Below are positions 63,396-64,000 of a stretch of DNA of 64,000 nt, one piece after another. The notes below the pieces were generated by a model. That model saw only the letters and a list, made by a program, of their open reading frames with translations, was not told the origin of the DNA and did not search any database. Source of the stretch: Enterococcus xiangfangensis (GTDB taxonomy: Bacteria > Bacillota > Bacilli > Lactobacillales > Enterococcaceae); assembly GCF_005405365.1 (NCBI RefSeq), contig NZ_BJDX01000004.1, positions 124,001 through 188,000 of the forward strand, in the 5' to 3' direction. Position numbers and translations under genes: made by a program. Position 1 is the stretch's first letter; every line of letters starts with the position of its first letter.

Positions 63396-64000
63396 CTAAC
63401 TCCTTCTGCAACAATGAAAATCTGCTTCTTCGATTACCGATTGCCCTTTTTCTAAATCTGTTTGATTTTTAAATGAGAGTTCTAAAACGCCGTAAATATC
63501 TTCACGGGTTTCTTGAATTTTTAAGTTAACGATCGAAATATCTGCCTTACTTAAAAGCGTCATGACTTCTGCAATTGCCCCCGCAGTATCTGGAATATCA
63601 ACGTAAAGATCATAAAATGCTGGAATGACTCCGCGATCTTTTGCAGGTAAGTGATCACGAGAATGTTTTGCTTCGCTAAAAAAATCATAAATCGCGGACT
63701 GATCTTCTTGTATCAAGCTTTCTTGAATCGTTGTTATTTCTTTTTGCCAGTCGTGTAATAAGTCCAATAAGATTGAACGATTCGTTAATAAGATATCTGT
63801 CCACATTTGCGGGTCGGATGAAGCAATCCGAGTAATATCTCGAAACCCACCTGCTGCAAGTTGTGTTGCTCGCGGATAGTCAAGGACCAACTGATCACTC
63901 ATCTTGACTAAACCTGCTGCGACAATATGTGGTAAATGACTTAAAACTCCAACAATCTCATCATGTGATTCAGGCTCAAGCTCTACGAATTTTGCTCGTG
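63396..64000 (-). CDS. tyrA: Prephenate dehydrogenase, C-terminal part
   Basis: The frame stays open from the stop at 63396 to the window edge (at least 200 residues), so the N-terminal NAD-binding part lies outside. Visible are [19 protein letters not shown] (the catalytic His region), [16 protein letters not shown] and a C-terminal ACT domain ([20 protein letters not shown]). Converts prephenate to 4-hydroxyphenylpyruvate for tyrosine. aroA starts 4 bases after its stop. Confidence 0.93.
   Translation of the reverse strand, partial: RAKFVELEPESHDEIVGVLSHLPHIVAAGLVKMSDQLVLDYPRATQLAAGGFRDITRIASSDPQMWTDILLTNRSILLDLLHDWQKEITTIQESLIQEDQSAIYDFFSEAKHSRDHLPAKDRGVIPAFYDLYVDIPDTAGAIAEVMTLLSKADISIVNLKIQETREDIYGVLELSFKNQTDLEKGQSVIEEADFHCCRRS

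Noticed and set aside
1..64000. Insertion sequences
   Set aside because: No transposase was recognised; the 10-bp and 20-bp inverted repeats enclose no coding sequence.

Overview
The window looks like a chromosomal segment of a low-GC Gram-positive coccus, most likely Enterococcus. Supporting this are a Pbp5-type low-affinity class B penicillin-binding protein, LtaS, the block tyrA-aroA-aroK-pheA followed by an LCP (Psr/LytR-type) gene, malolactic genes mleR/mleS/mleP, and a pyridoxal kinase paired with an ECF S-component. The species cannot be fixed from this sequence. No rRNA, tRNA, CRISPR array or transposase was recognised.

Region 1 (1 to about 22.3 kb) is a very AT-rich accessory island whose left end lies outside the window. 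From the left it carries an AbiTii-domain gene with a membrane partner, a short tyrosine recombinase among AGTATCC repeats, a winged-helix protein, a secreted or anchored pilin-like protein with a decayed partner, and a serine resolvase. Next come an anchored protein of unknown role, a Fic-like protein whose motif has lost its histidine, and a replication module (small HTH protein plus primase-polymerase-like Rep). Then follows 2.4 kb without genes but full of repeats, including a leftover 3' end of a second rep gene. A DUF6933 protein and a second, 60-residue pilin-like protein follow. The right end is a defence block: an EcoRI-type adenine methyltransferase overlapping a DUF262-HNH nuclease, then an OLD-family nuclease plus UvrD-like helicase (Gabija-like) with a small third gene. 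The island ends beside the 3' stump of a MIP18/DUF59-type gene.

Two kinds of noncoding structure in the island are not explained by its genes. First, four copies of a roughly 205-bp module (two on each strand, pointing inward toward rep) each have a TTGACA-N17-TNANAT promoter and a short hairpin-terminated RNA, followed by a TTGATwwATCAA palindrome. Second, three unrelated inverted repeats share one architecture: 13 to 18-bp arms, and a solo copy of the right arm 94 to 97 bp further on. Together with 26-bp iterons upstream of the HTH/rep genes they suggest stacked replication-control or origin modules of plasmid or satellite type.

Region 2 (22.9 to 64 kb) is ordinary core genome with higher GC. 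It holds an EgtUV/OpuC-like ABC transporter with a linked disulfide reductase; a small operon of a nuclease-like protein, an sce7725-type protein and a GNAT enzyme; and a guanylate-kinase-like protein. It continues with pbp5, a DUF1002 secreted protein, asnB, a strong-promoter noncoding RNA able to form a pseudoknot, a MutS2-like protein without Smr domain, ltaS and the mle locus. The last part has a quinone reductase with a Crp-type regulator, a vitamin B6 salvage pair, a MoxR-VWA protein with DUF6530 under a palindromic operator, a DegV protein and the aromatic amino acid genes. Three genes are visibly broken: an HSL-type esterase (43.1 kb), a GNAT acetyltransferase (49.3 kb) and an LCP ligase interrupted by one TGA codon (59.85 kb).
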